The notes beneath the pieces were generated by a model. It saw only the letters and a list, made by a program, of their open reading frames with translations, was not told where the DNA came from and searched no databases. The translations under genes were made by a program, and so were the position numbers. A DNA stretch of 60,313 nt, taken from positions 1 through 60,313 of the forward strand of contig CANFKC010000031.1 in assembly GCA_947447265.1 (NCBI GenBank), written 5' to 3'. Positions 1 to 8,580 of this stretch are shown in pieces. Position 1 is the stretch's first letter. Each line of letters begins with the position of its first letter. The stretch comes from Chitinophagaceae bacterium. GTDB taxonomy: Bacteria; Bacteroidota; Bacteroidia; Chitinophagales; Chitinophagaceae.

Positions 1-2
1 AC

Positions 3-122
3 TTTCACAACAAAATATTCAACAGCCTTGATGACGTCGAAAATACTCTGAACAATGCACTCGCTCAATATCACATTAGCGCTTCAGATATCAAGCAACT
101 GTCTAAAGGATATGCTTTTTAA
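3..122 (+). CDS. IS630-type transposase, C-terminal fragment (cut by window start)
   Basis: An open frame enters from the left edge and gives 39 residues before TAA at 120-122. It contains FNSLDDVENTLNNALAQY, which resembles the C-terminal tail of IS630/DDE transposases (F-xS-L-x-D/E-V-E...L). A terminal inverted repeat follows at 128-144 and is matched, inverted, at 60176-60192 in front of an N-terminal transposase fragment. That pairing is the main support for the call, because 39 residues alone are weak. The catalytic DDE residues lie outside the window. Confidence 0.6.
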   Translation, partial: FHNKIFNSLDDVENTLNNALAQYHISASDIKQLSKGYAF

Positions 123-127
123 TAAAA

Positions 128-144
128 TTGATAGCGGTTTATTA
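128..144. repeat. Right terminal inverted repeat of IS630-type element
   Basis: TTGATAGCGGTTTATTA here is the reverse complement of TAATAAACCGCTATCAA. The left end at 60176-60192 reads TAATAAACCGCCATCAA, one mismatch in 17. It lies 6 bp after the transposase stop codon, as expected for the right end of an insertion sequence. Confidence 0.72.
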
Positions 145-170
145 TTAGAAAGCAAATTTCGGCATGCCGA

Positions 171-228
171 AATTAACGCAAAGCGTGCGGAGTGTTCGCA
201 AAGAAGGCGCTAAGCCAAAGAGATCTAA
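171..228. repeat. Dispersed GCAAAG-type degenerate repeat
   Basis: The stretch has the cadence aacGCAAAGcg...tcGCAAAGaaggcGCtaAGccAAAG. Repeats of this GCAAAG/GCGCAAAG type are scattered between genes in many bacterial genomes. Related pieces, partly on the other strand, occur at about 10834-10880 and 49318-49378. It does not encode a convincing protein, and its function is unknown. Confidence 0.5.
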
Positions 229-301
229 GCCGATTTTTGAAGTTCAATTAGTATTACAGGAGCATATAAAACGTATAGCGTTTCGGAAATGCGATGCCCT
301 A

Positions 302-1270
302 TTAAATTATCCCTTCTCGCATCAGGTCGTGTATATGCAGCATGCCGGCGTATTGGCCTTCTTTGGTTACTACCAGTTGCGAAATATTATTGGCCCGCAT
401 TAATGCCAGCGCCTCAGTAGCGAGTTCGGTAGCATCAATTGATTTTGGGTTTATTGAAAGGATGTCTGCAGCGGTGATTTGTGCGGGGTTTTCATTCTTT
501 TCTAACATGCGGCGGAGGTCGCCATCTGTAATAATGCCTGCTATAGCGCCATCGTCACTAATTACCGCGGTTGCGCCCAGGCGCTTGCCCGATATTTCAT
601 AAATTATTTCGCGCAGGCTGCTACCGGTTTTTACTTTTGGTTGTGCGTTGGCATCGCTCATGTCGTCTACCCTGAGGTACAGGCGTTTGCCCAATGCGCC
701 ACCAGGGTGGTAGCGTGCAAAATCTTTTTCAGTAAAGCCCTTGAGGTTAAGCAAGCATACCGCCAGCGCATCGCCCATTACCATTTGTGCGGTAGTGCTG
801 GTAGTGGGTGCCAGGTTGTGCGGACAAGCTTCTTTTTCCACGGTAGTATTCAGGAAAATATTGGCCTGCGTTGCTAGGTACGAAGTATCATTACCGCAAA
901 TGCCGATAACGGGATTGCCGAAGTTTTTAATAAGCGGTACCAGCACCTTTATTTCAGGGCTGTTGCCGCTTTTGCTTATAACAATTGCCACATCGTCGGG
1001 CTGGATCATACCGAGGTCGCCATGAATAGCATCGGCAGCGTGCATAAAGAGTGACGGTGTGCCTGTTGAATTTAACGTAGCCACTATTTTCTGGGCTATT
1101 ACGGCGCTCTTACCGATGCCACTTACCACTACCCTTCCCTTGCTTTCATGAATGGTGCGAACCGCCTCAATAAATGAAACGTCAATATATTTCATAAGCA
1201 TGGTCACCGATTCGGCCTGAAGCCTGATGGTTTCGAGTGCATTTTCGAGTACTGATTCCGCTGAAAACAT
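302..1270 (-). CDS. kdsD: Arabinose-5-phosphate isomerase (SIS + two CBS domains)
   Basis: This 322-residue protein matches the KdsD/KpsF family, which interconverts D-ribulose 5-phosphate and D-arabinose 5-phosphate, the first step toward KDO for lipopolysaccharide. The SIS domain (about 35-180) shows SGIGKS at 50-55, HAADAIHGDLG at 78-88 and ISKSGNSPE at 98-106, and HPGGALGKRL near 190. Two CBS domains fill about 207-322. Length and order are normal for the family. The ATG start is fixed by the TACCTTTG promoter element only four bases upstream, which suggests a leaderless mRNA. No other KDO gene is adjacent. A different sugar-phosphate SIS isomerase is possible but less likely given the full motif set. 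Confidence 0.93.
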   Translation of the reverse strand: MFSAESVLENALETIRLQAESVTMLMKYIDVSFIEAVRTIHESKGRVVVSGIGKSAVIAQKIVATLNSTGTPSLFMHAADAIHGDLGMIQPDDVAIVISKSGNSPEIKVLVPLIKNFGNPVIGICGNDTSYLATQANIFLNTTVEKEACPHNLAPTTSTTAQMVMGDALAVCLLNLKGFTEKDFARYHPGGALGKRLYLRVDDMSDANAQPKVKTGSSLREIIYEISGKRLGATAVISDDGAIAGIITDGDLRRMLEKNENPAQITAADILSINPKSIDATELATEALALMRANNISQLVVTKEGQYAGMLHIHDLMREGII

Positions 1271-1274
1271 GGGG

Positions 1275-1282
1275 CAAAGGTA
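1275..1282 (-). promoter_or_regulatory. Bacteroidota -7 element abutting kdsD start
   Basis: On the minus strand TACCTTTG is followed by CCCC and then the kdsD ATG. This matches the Bacteroidota TAnnTTTG -7 box and would put transcription start at or next to the start codon. pheS has the same TAnCTTTGCCCCATG arrangement. Confidence 0.6.
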
Positions 1283-1442
1283 AATTAGTGAATTGTAAAT
1301 TGTGAATTGTAAATGATAAATTGTTTACTGCAAGGAATGGCGGGAGAACTTGTGTCTGTGCCGTTGCGCAGGTACTACGAATAAACATTAAGTTAATGAC
1401 ATTGGTGTGTGACAAGTAACCCTAGCCGATGCGAAATAGAAA

Positions 1443-2708
1443 TTGCCCTATCTTTATCGCTTCAACACCTTGCAATTGTCGCTATCAGTCAAACAGTTTT
1501 CAAATACCCTCCAGCATATAATTATTTTTATACCTGCCATCGTTTTTTTCGCGGTAGTAAGCAGGTATGCATTGAATAGACCTTCTGTTGACGATTTCGA
1601 TGCCATACTGGCCTTTATGTGTAGGTACAGGCAAGCGCATGGAGCCGACCGTTTTTTAATGTTATTTGAGCAGATGAATGAGCACCGGATATTTTCATCG
1701 CGGGTAGTATATGTGCTTTATGATGCCTTAACGGGTGGCATAAATTTCAGGAACCTTATTTTCCTGGGTAACCTGGAGTTGCTGATCTTCTTCGTAATAC
1801 TTGTTGCGTTCATAAAGAAGGCTATTCCGCAATATTGGTTCGTCGCTTCGCTGGTTACCGGTATTGCTCTCTTTGACCTGAACAGCTGGGAAAATATGAA
1901 TTTCGCCACCGGTTCTATCCAGAACTTTGGTATACTCTTTTTATTTACGGCCGCACTGTTTTTCTACAATGCGAAGGGGAAATGGCAAGCTGCACTAGCT
2001 GTATTACTGCATATTACCTGCACTTTTTCCAGCGGCAATGGGTTGGTTGCGTCTGCGGTACTGTTACTGTTCAATTTTTTTAATGGCAACAGGCTCAATA
2101 TGTACCTGGGCACGGCGGTCTTCGCGTTGTGTTGCCCGCTTTACTTTTTGCACTATAACCGGGTGGAAGAAACGATGGTGATTGCGCCTGCCGGCCACAT
2201 TATCCAGTATTTTTTCCAGTTTGCCAGCAATCACATTTACTACGACAACAACAATACGCTTTCGGTTACGGTGGGTGTAATTATTGTGGGCGGAATTGTT
2301 GCATTATTACCGGTTACGGGCAGGTTTAAATTAAAGGAACATACTACGCCATTGGTCTTCCTGCTGGGGTTTGTGCTGGCTTCGATGGCGCTCATAAGCA
2401 TATTCAGGGCAAATTTTGGTTATTACATACCTAGCCGATACTTGCTCTACCCCAATACATTACTGGCCCTGCTGTTCATTTTTATTCTGCTTAAAGCGCC
2501 TGTGAAAATAGCTAAACCTGTCGCGGTTGCTTTTACCTTGCTGCTACTGGTCACTTACAATATGAACTTCCGGGGTAGTATTGAAAAGCTGGCCACATTA
2601 CGAGCCAGAATAGAAAACCCTGAGCTTGATTATCCTAACAAAAACCGTGCTATTGCTGTGTTGGCAGAAGCATGTGCATTGAGGATATATTATTTAAGAG
2701 AGCAATGA
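1443..2708 (+). CDS. Polytopic inner-membrane protein, unknown function
   Basis: This hydrophobic protein of up to 421 residues has roughly ten membrane segments. A conserved-looking loop contains RPSVDDFD (about 46-53), followed by WENMNFATGSIQNFG (about 148-162) and SSGNG. The overall look, an early luminal acidic loop and many helices, resembles uncharacterised Bacteroidota membrane proteins and distantly the GT-C glycosyltransferase fold, but I cannot assign a reaction. The frame is closed by TAG at 1437-1439 and the first in-frame ATG is only near residue 60, so translation probably begins at a TTG (1443, 1470 or 1476). TATCTTTA at 1450-1457 looks like a -7 element, which would favour one of the later TTG codons. 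It stands alone between kdsD (divergent) and a convergent lipoprotein gene. Confidence 0.7.
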   Translation: MPYLYRFNTLQLSLSVKQFSNTLQHIIIFIPAIVFFAVVSRYALNRPSVDDFDAILAFMCRYRQAHGADRFLMLFEQMNEHRIFSSRVVYVLYDALTGGINFRNLIFLGNLELLIFFVILVAFIKKAIPQYWFVASLVTGIALFDLNSWENMNFATGSIQNFGILFLFTAALFFYNAKGKWQAALAVLLHITCTFSSGNGLVASAVLLLFNFFNGNRLNMYLGTAVFALCCPLYFLHYNRVEETMVIAPAGHIIQYFFQFASNHIYYDNNNTLSVTVGVIIVGGIVALLPVTGRFKLKEHTTPLVFLLGFVLASMALISIFRANFGYYIPSRYLLYPNTLLALLFIFILLKAPVKIAKPVAVAFTLLLLVTYNMNFRGSIEKLATLRARIENPELDYPNKNRAIAVLAEACALRIYYLREQ

Positions 2709-2817
2709 TGGGGTGTTGAAAGTACTTAGTTGTGTGACACCTCTGTGTGTTATGCTGTTTTGTTGGGTGATCACTTGGATAGACTGTAGCGTGCATAACA
2801 AAAGGCTTTCAGGTTTC

Positions 2818-2849
2818 GCTTTGACAACTTTCTAAAAAGTTGTCAAAGC
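2818..2849. repeat. Palindrome of the TTGACAAC family (possible terminator)
   Basis: Perfect 14-bp arms (GCTTTGACAACTTT and its complement) surround a 4-base loop CTAA. It sits between the convergent membrane-protein and lipoprotein genes, where a two-way terminator would be expected, but it lacks a clear T-run. A diverged copy, including flanking GTT...TG sequence, lies at about 43209-43260, and a related hairpin lies at 34409-34443. Confidence 0.7.
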
Positions 2850-2880
2850 GGTTGATGTGCGGGGTAAATTGACTGCACAA

Positions 2881-3966
2881 TTATTTCCCGCTTTTCACCA
2901 TCAATTCTGTATTCATCACCTTTACCATGAGGTAGGGGTGCGCTATTTCGCGCTTGTGCAGCAAAACAACAAATGGCTTATTGAACATTAGCAATTTGGG
3001 TTTCTTTGCCGGACGATCTTGTTCCATCACGGGAGCCGCCGGAGCTGCTGCAATCTCAACCACAGCAACCGACTCTACTTTTGTGCCATTTTCGTCGAGA
3101 ACGAATGCGGTAGACTGTTTTGCTTTTACAATACTGACAGTGTCATTCTTCAGAATAATAAAGGTGTTCAGGAAATCGGAATATGTTTTTTCCAGATTGA
3201 AGCGCAGCTTTGGTATCATGACTTTATCCTCCTCATCAAAAAAATACCTGTCGCGCCTTGCTTCCATTTTTCGCTGTGCATCTCCCAGCTTCCTTGCTTG
3301 GGCTATGTCGGTTAAGATAGCTTCGAGACTGCCAGCGCGGTTGAACCCTTTTGCAAGTATTATTTCCTGTGTTGTATCCTTAGGAGTAATACTGAGCATG
3401 AACTTTTCATCACTTTCGTAATACAGTATGTTCATTTTCGCCGCTATCTTTTCATTGAACCATGGCATGCCAAATGCGCGAACCGGGGTGCCATTAAACA
3501 AAAATTCCTGCTCCACTGTATCCAGTATTTCCTCGAAAGGGAGCGCCTTCTTAAATGACGCAGTAATTCTTATGCCCTCATTGTCGGCCGGTTCTACTAA
3601 AACATCATATTCACCCTTGCTGAGCGAGCCTTTGTAGGAGGTCGCTTCATCTACTTGCTTCAGGGCGATACATGGCTCCACCAGCCTAAACGGATTGCCT
3701 AATTGATGGTGCAGTTCTTCCCACGCAAACAGGAACGCAGGTGCATAGATAACATTGTCGCCAGGTAATACAGCATTAGACACAGCAGCTACCATTTCTG
3801 TCGCTTTTAAACTACCTATACTTTTCACGGCAGGGAAATCTGCATTTTTCTCCGGAACAGTTTTAGGGGCGGCTGGATGTTCGCTTTTCGGCGCCTGCTC
3901 TTTGCATTGTGTCAGTGAAGCAAGTATAGCAGCGCCCAGCAGTATGTTGAGGACATATTTTTTCAT
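2881..3966 (-). CDS. Serpin-like lipoprotein (copy 1)
   Basis: The 361-residue product begins with a lipoprotein signal peptide ending in the lipobox LTQC (Cys21). The rest follows the landmark order of a serpin: NVIYAPAFLFAWEE (cf. serpin N-x-F-x-SP near helix B), SFKKALPFEE...EFLFNGTPVRAFGM (cf. FKGxWxxPF...T...F...V.MM), LRFNLEKTYSDFL, DENGTKVESVAVVEIAA in the place of the hinge and reactive loop, and FNKPFVVLLH...PYLMVKV (cf. PFLFxIxx...ILFMGRV). The hinge residues are not the small-residue run of inhibitory serpins, so protease inhibition is doubtful. The fold assignment is my inference from motif order. The next gene upstream is a paralogue sharing promoter and tail sequence. Confidence 0.55.
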   Translation of the reverse strand: MKKYVLNILLGAAILASLTQCKEQAPKSEHPAAPKTVPEKNADFPAVKSIGSLKATEMVAAVSNAVLPGDNVIYAPAFLFAWEELHHQLGNPFRLVEPCIALKQVDEATSYKGSLSKGEYDVLVEPADNEGIRITASFKKALPFEEILDTVEQEFLFNGTPVRAFGMPWFNEKIAAKMNILYYESDEKFMLSITPKDTTQEIILAKGFNRAGSLEAILTDIAQARKLGDAQRKMEARRDRYFFDEEDKVMIPKLRFNLEKTYSDFLNTFIILKNDTVSIVKAKQSTAFVLDENGTKVESVAVVEIAAAPAAPVMEQDRPAKKPKLLMFNKPFVVLLHKREIAHPYLMVKVMNTELMVKSGK

Positions 3967-3969
3967 AAT

Positions 3970-4007
3970 GGCGAGTTTGCAATGGAAAGATACTCATTTT
4001 TTAAAGC
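3970..4007 (-). promoter_or_regulatory. Duplicated promoter region of serpin-like copy 1
   Basis: This 38-bp block is identical to 5036-5073, upstream of copy 2. It contains TATCTTTC (minus strand, 3985-3992), a TAnnTTTG-like -7 element about 18 bases before the ATG. The two genes are therefore likely to be expressed in the same way. Confidence 0.55.
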
Positions 4008-4027
4008 TGAAGTGTGTTGGTATGCGC

Positions 4028-5032
4028 TCACTTTTTCACCATCAATTCTGTATTCATCACCTTTACCATGAGGTAGGGGTGGCTGATTCCTTTTTTGCGA
4101 AGCATGATAATAAAAGGTTTATTGAGCACTAGCGCCTTTCGCTTTTTCTTCAACGGCGCTGCAACGTAATCAAGCTTAAAGGTTGCTTCCGATTCTACCT
4201 TCGCTCCTTCTTCGTCGAATAGGAAAGCGGTTCGTTGAGAGAGTTCTTTTAGTTCGTGCTGTTTATTGCCTGCGGTAAAACGGGTAGTAGCATATTCTTT
4301 GAAATCCTTCAACAGATTGAATCTTATTACGGGTATCAGTAGTTGGTCGCCCTGGGTTAAGTCTAGCCGCCCGCTAATGCCCTTTTGCAGGGCTTCCTTG
4401 CCAATGCAATTGTCAATTGATGTCAGCGCCTTATCCAGCGATCCGGCAGCGTTAAAGCCCATTGCGAGTACAATTTCCTGCAAGGTGTCTTTCGGGCTTA
4501 TTTTAATAATGAATTTATCATTGCTTTCATAATAGAGCACACTTGTAGCTGCCGCGAGCTTACTCTTGTAATACGGCATACCGAATGCCTTTACCGGGCT
4601 GCCCATAAACAAAAACTCGTCTTGTGCGGGTTCCATCTTATCTGCAAACGGTAACGATTTTTGAAAATATGCCGAAATATCTGCCTGGCCTGTGACAGGG
4701 TCAATCGTCACTTTGCTATCGTACTCACCCCTGGTCAGTGAAGCTTTGTAGGAAGTAGCATTAGCAATGGTTTGAAGTTCATGTGCCGAATCAGGAAACA
4801 GGGTTTTTGAGCCGAGTGTGTTGGTCATTTCCTCCCATGCAAAAAGTATGGTTGGTGAATAAATGACATTTGTGTTCTCTGCCGGAGGTATTGACAATTC
4901 TGGCACAAAGCAGGTTTTCTTAAGGTTTTCTATCTCAACTACTTTCGGAAAGTCCCGTTCGCTCTGCCGGCATTGCGTAATAGTAACAAGTATAGCAGCA
5001 CCCAGCAGGTAATGAAGGACATATTTTTTCAT
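4028..5032 (-). CDS. Serpin-like lipoprotein (copy 2)
   Basis: This 334-residue paralogue of the downstream gene has the same signal peptide type with lipobox ITQC (Cys21). It keeps the same serpin-like landmarks: NVIYSPTILFAWEEM, YFQKSLPFADK...EFLFMGSPVKAFGM, IRFNLLKDFKEY, DEEGAKVESEATFKLD in the reactive-loop position and LNKPFIIMLRK...PYLMVKV. Its loop between the hinge and the NKPF strand is shorter than in copy 1 (about 28 versus 35 residues), so the putative bait region differs between the copies. The last 48 bp of coding sequence are nearly identical in both copies, which points to recent duplication or gene conversion. Surface or periplasmic anchoring in the outer membrane is expected. 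Confidence 0.55.
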   Translation of the reverse strand: MKKYVLHYLLGAAILVTITQCRQSERDFPKVVEIENLKKTCFVPELSIPPAENTNVIYSPTILFAWEEMTNTLGSKTLFPDSAHELQTIANATSYKASLTRGEYDSKVTIDPVTGQADISAYFQKSLPFADKMEPAQDEFLFMGSPVKAFGMPYYKSKLAAATSVLYYESNDKFIIKISPKDTLQEIVLAMGFNAAGSLDKALTSIDNCIGKEALQKGISGRLDLTQGDQLLIPVIRFNLLKDFKEYATTRFTAGNKQHELKELSQRTAFLFDEEGAKVESEATFKLDYVAAPLKKKRKALVLNKPFIIMLRKKGISHPYLMVKVMNTELMVKK

Positions 5033-5035
5033 AGT

Positions 5036-5073
5036 GGCGAGTTTGCAATGGAAAGATACTCATTTTTTAAAGC
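5036..5073 (-). promoter_or_regulatory. Duplicated promoter region of serpin-like copy 2
   Basis: Identical over 38 bp to 3970-4007. The TATCTTTC -7-like element is at 5051-5058 on the minus strand. Confidence 0.55.
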
Positions 5074-5244
5074 AGAATCCGGACCTCCAATTGCCACGTG
5101 GCTTTAGCCCCGGAAATTAATAGCAACCCACTATCTCAAGCCGGACCAATTCAAAATACGATTGGTTTTACCGCCTTTTAGCCAAAAAAAGCTCAAAATC
5201 ACACCTGCTCCACAGAAATGCGGAAGTTCCGACAAATTATTTTT

Positions 5245-5252
5245 TACTTTTG
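5245..5252 (+). promoter_or_regulatory. -7 promoter element of the LutB-like gene
   Basis: TACTTTTG fits TAnnTTTG and ends nine bases before the ATG at 5262, implying a leader of only a few nucleotides. An in-frame TTG overlaps the element and is not a sensible start. Confidence 0.6.
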
Positions 5253-5261
5253 GATAGTATT

Positions 5262-6632
5262 ATGACAGAGCAACAAAGGGTATTTCTTGCAAAAAGTGAT
5301 GTAAAGGCTAACGACCTGGAGCATAAGCGTAAGATCGCCTTTAATATTGATAAGTATAACGATAGCGTAGTAAAGGGTAAGCAGCAGTTTGATAACCTGG
5401 ATATCGCCCGCCGGAAGGCTAAAAACATAAAGTGGAAAACCATTGAGCACCTGGACCAGTACCTGGAACAATTCGAGAAGAATTTTACAAGCAGGGGCGG
5501 TAAAGTAATATGGGCCGAGACCGCTGAAGACGCACAGCAGGCTATTCTGCAAATATGCCGTGAAAAGAACACGAAGCAGGTAGTTAAGGCCAAATCGATG
5601 GTGACAGAAGAAATTCACCTGAATAAATTTTTGGGCGACAATGGTATAGAATCGGTAGAAACAGACCTGGGCGAATACATACAGCAACTGGATGGTGAAG
5701 CTCCCTACCATATTGTAACCCCCGCCATGCATAAAAGCAAGGAGGATGTGGCCCGCGTATTTTTTGAGAAATTAGGTACGGAACCCAACCTGACACCCAA
5801 TGAAATAACGAGCATAGCCCGCCAGAAGCTACGCCAGAAGTATATTACTGCAGAAGTCGGCATAACAGGTGGCAACTTTTTACTGGCTGATGTGGGTGGC
5901 GTTTGTGTTACTGAAAATGAGGGTAATGCGAGGCTATCTACATCTTTCCCTAAAACGCATATTGCTATAGTGGGCATTGAAAAAATGCTGCCTTCTATTA
6001 ACGATCTGCATTTGTTCTGGCCATTGCTGGCTACGTTTGGTACAGGGCAGCAGGTAACTGTTTACAATACCATTTTTACTGGTCCGCGTAAAGAAAGTGA
6101 AACCGATGGGCCGGAAGAGATGTATGTTATAATACTCGATAACGGCCGCACCAATCTATTGCGTAAAGAAGTGCGCGAGAGCATGTACTGCATCCGCTGC
6201 GGCAGTTGCCTTAATGCCTGCCCTGTTTATAAGAATATTGGCGGCCATGCCTACGGTGCTACTTATAGTGGCCCTATTGGTGCGGTAATAACTCCGCACC
6301 TGGAAGGCATGAGCGAGTTTAAGCATCTGAGCTATGCCAGCAGCCTATGCGGCAATTGCACCGAGGTGTGCCCGCTGAAAATAAACATACATGAAATGTT
6401 GCTGGAAAACCGCGCTATTGCAGTAACCGAAAACTTAAACGGCTTTAGCGAAAACAGCGGCTGGAAGCTCTGGAAAATGGCTATGCTCAATCGCAGCATT
6501 ATGAACATGGGTGGCCAGAAAATGAAGGGTAAATTGGTAAATTCGATATTTAAAGACAGCTGGGTAAAACACCGCAGCGACATACAATTCGCCGATAAGT
6601 CGTTTAATGCGATGTGGAAAGAGCGGAGGTAG
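5262..6632 (+). CDS. lutB: LutB/LldF-type iron-sulfur lactate utilisation protein
   Basis: The 456-residue protein has the LutB architecture: an N-terminal LUD domain (about 60-290, with GGNFLLADVGGVCVTENEGN near 205-224) and two 4Fe-4S motifs, CIRCGSCLNACP from residue 310 and CGNCTEVCP near 363. LutB works with LutA and LutC in oxidising L-lactate to pyruvate. Neither partner is adjacent here, so this copy is an orphan in the window. ATG 5262 is preferred over the upstream TTG because a promoter element covers the latter. It is transcribed alone, with a repeat-rich gap downstream. Confidence 0.88.
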   Translation: MTEQQRVFLAKSDVKANDLEHKRKIAFNIDKYNDSVVKGKQQFDNLDIARRKAKNIKWKTIEHLDQYLEQFEKNFTSRGGKVIWAETAEDAQQAILQICREKNTKQVVKAKSMVTEEIHLNKFLGDNGIESVETDLGEYIQQLDGEAPYHIVTPAMHKSKEDVARVFFEKLGTEPNLTPNEITSIARQKLRQKYITAEVGITGGNFLLADVGGVCVTENEGNARLSTSFPKTHIAIVGIEKMLPSINDLHLFWPLLATFGTGQQVTVYNTIFTGPRKESETDGPEEMYVIILDNGRTNLLRKEVRESMYCIRCGSCLNACPVYKNIGGHAYGATYSGPIGAVITPHLEGMSEFKHLSYASSLCGNCTEVCPLKINIHEMLLENRAIAVTENLNGFSENSGWKLWKMAMLNRSIMNMGGQKMKGKLVNSIFKDSWVKHRSDIQFADKSFNAMWKERR

Positions 6633-7093
6633 TTAGCAGTCGGTAATTGGCAATTTGCAGTCGGCAGTTTGCAGTCCCCATGCCTATCTTTGTAGTTCGC
6701 TATTAACTGTACTACTCCGTTAGGAGTTACCACTCTGTAGCAAGATGTGCAATTATAGGACAATGCTCCGTCAGGAGCTACCCTTTGATTAAATTGGGTA
6801 TACCGCTGGATGGGTAACCTAACTACAACTATCCAATCATTTTTTACAGGCATTACAAACTCCCTTCCGTTAATCCTTCCCGCCAAATGAAGCGGGCCAG
6901 GCTGTTACAAACGAGGGCGAGGTAGGCTGGAAAGTAAATACCATAACGCGATATTCCCCTCCTGCTGCTGTGCTATTCCATTTTTTTAAGTAATTTCAGT
7001 CAGATACACACCTGATTGTTATCTTTACCTACCTTAAGCCTCTTAACATACTTTTGACCTGTTTGTTATGCAGGCCGTTGATATTATTTCAGT
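6633..7093. other. Intergenic region with repeat remnants
   Basis: No credible gene. 6633-6680 is a degenerate CAGTCGGCAATTTGCAGT tract, related to tracts after rpsB, after tsf and upstream of pheS. Two short palindromes, ACTCCGTTAGGAGT (6714-6727) and GCTCCGTCAGGAGC (6765-6778), are of the REP-like type. TACTTTTG near 7051 is a possible -7 element for the deacetylase-like gene starting at 7094. Confidence 0.6.
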
Positions 7094-8422
7094 ATGGATG
7101 CAATAGTAGTATATAGCCCCGTAAGCAGTAACCGGCTCACTTATGTGCTGGACTGGCTGTTTAAGGAACGGCTGCAACTGCCATACCGCATCAGCCATAA
7201 CATCAACGATCTTGGTACGGCGTCTATTATTTATGACCCTATCTTTAATTTGCCAGCTGTCAATGGCATTTTCATGCCGGCATCTGGACTGCTTTCCGAA
7301 ACCGACATTAAACAATTTACACCCGATACCGGCGAATGGAACGGGATGCCTACACTTTTCGCAACCAGAGCACCCGGCTATACCATCAGTTTTGATTTGT
7401 TCAGTGCTATTTTCTACCTGCTATCGCGCTACGAAGAGTATTACAGCTATGTACCTGATAAGCATGGCCGATACCCGGCCGCTGAAAGTATTTTATTTCA
7501 GCAGGGCTGGTTGGCCGAACCAATTGTTGACGAATGGGTAACTGCCTTCGGCAAACTGATAACCAGCAAGCTGGGAATTGTGGTAACCGCTACGCCTTAT
7601 TGCTACCTGCCTACATACGATATTGATATTGCCTACTCCCATGCCTACAAAGGCATTGCACGCATAGCAGGCGCTTATTTACGGGCATTATTAAAGGGAG
7701 ATGTGCACCAGATAAACGAGCGTACCCAGGTACTCAAAAAGAAGAAGACCGACCCTTACGATTCTTTTGCCTGGTTGCGGCAACTGCATTACGACTGTAA
7801 CTACCGGCCCGTTTATTTTATACTCAGCGCACTTAAAACGTCTGCTTTCGACAGGAATATCCATCCGCTGCACCCTGCCATGGTGCGGGTTATCAAGCAA
7901 ATGGATAAAGATGGCGATAGCGGCATTCACCCCTCTTATTTTGCTACTGATAAAGCGGTATTTGAAAAGGAGAAGTCCACGCTCGAAGATATTACCGGTC
8001 ATAAAGTAGTGCTATCGCGCCAGCATTACATAAAGCTAAAAATACCGGCTACTTACCGGTTGCTCACACAATGTGGTATTGCGGCTGATTACAGCATGGG
8101 TTATGGTGCTCACCTGGGTTTCAGAGCCGGCACGGGTAGTTCATTTTTGTGGTATGATATTGAAAATGAACAAGTATCGCATCTGCGCGTGCATCCGTTC
8201 TGCTTTATGGATACTACGGCGCACTTTGAGCTCGGGCTGCCTACCGAACAGGCGTTTGAAGCGCTGAAAGGCATGGGTGAACAACTAAAAGAAAACAACA
8301 GTACCCTGATAACCATTTTTCATAATTTTTCGCTCGGTACAGCCCGGGAATGGCACGGCTGGCCAGAAGCGTATAAAAAATTTATGATGCAGGAAAGTGG
8401 ATTGTTTCCAAAAGATGTTTAG
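7094..8422 (+). CDS. Polysaccharide deacetylase-family protein (DUF7033 + NodB-like)
   Basis: The 442-residue protein matches a Bacteroidota family with an N-terminal alpha/beta region (DUF7033-like, about 1-165) and a C-terminal NodB-type polysaccharide deacetylase-like barrel. The barrel opens with LPTYDIDIAYSH (about 172-183), where YDID stands for the usual metal-binding D-D motif, followed by GIHPSY and later LSRQHYIKLKIPATYRLL and ADYSMGYGAHLGFRAGTG. Members sit near polysaccharide loci and are thought to remove acetyl groups or modify glycans, but the substrate is unknown. No signal peptide is seen, so it is probably cytoplasmic. It is a single gene followed by a strong terminator. Confidence 0.78.
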   Translation: MDAIVVYSPVSSNRLTYVLDWLFKERLQLPYRISHNINDLGTASIIYDPIFNLPAVNGIFMPASGLLSETDIKQFTPDTGEWNGMPTLFATRAPGYTISFDLFSAIFYLLSRYEEYYSYVPDKHGRYPAAESILFQQGWLAEPIVDEWVTAFGKLITSKLGIVVTATPYCYLPTYDIDIAYSHAYKGIARIAGAYLRALLKGDVHQINERTQVLKKKKTDPYDSFAWLRQLHYDCNYRPVYFILSALKTSAFDRNIHPLHPAMVRVIKQMDKDGDSGIHPSYFATDKAVFEKEKSTLEDITGHKVVLSRQHYIKLKIPATYRLLTQCGIAADYSMGYGAHLGFRAGTGSSFLWYDIENEQVSHLRVHPFCFMDTTAHFELGLPTEQAFEALKGMGEQLKENNSTLITIFHNFSLGTAREWHGWPEAYKKFMMQESGLFPKDV

Positions 8423-8540
8423 ATAGTAAAATATTGTCTGGACATTGAAACTATATAGTAATCACCCCATCCTTACCGAAATTCTCCGGGATTTTGTTTC
8501 AGTTGACAGGTAATGCACTCCAGCTATACTGCACAATAAA

Positions 8541-8575
8541 AAAGCGGTTGTCCGTGAGACAACCGCTGATTTTTC
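8541..8575. terminator. Bidirectional intrinsic terminator
   Basis: Arms AGCGGTTGTC / GACAACCGCT with a five-base loop are flanked by an A-run on the left and TTTTT on the right. It can end the deacetylase transcript (+) and also a minus-strand transcript coming from the small lipopeptide gene at 8941-9060. Confidence 0.85.
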
Positions 8576-8580
8576 GCCAT

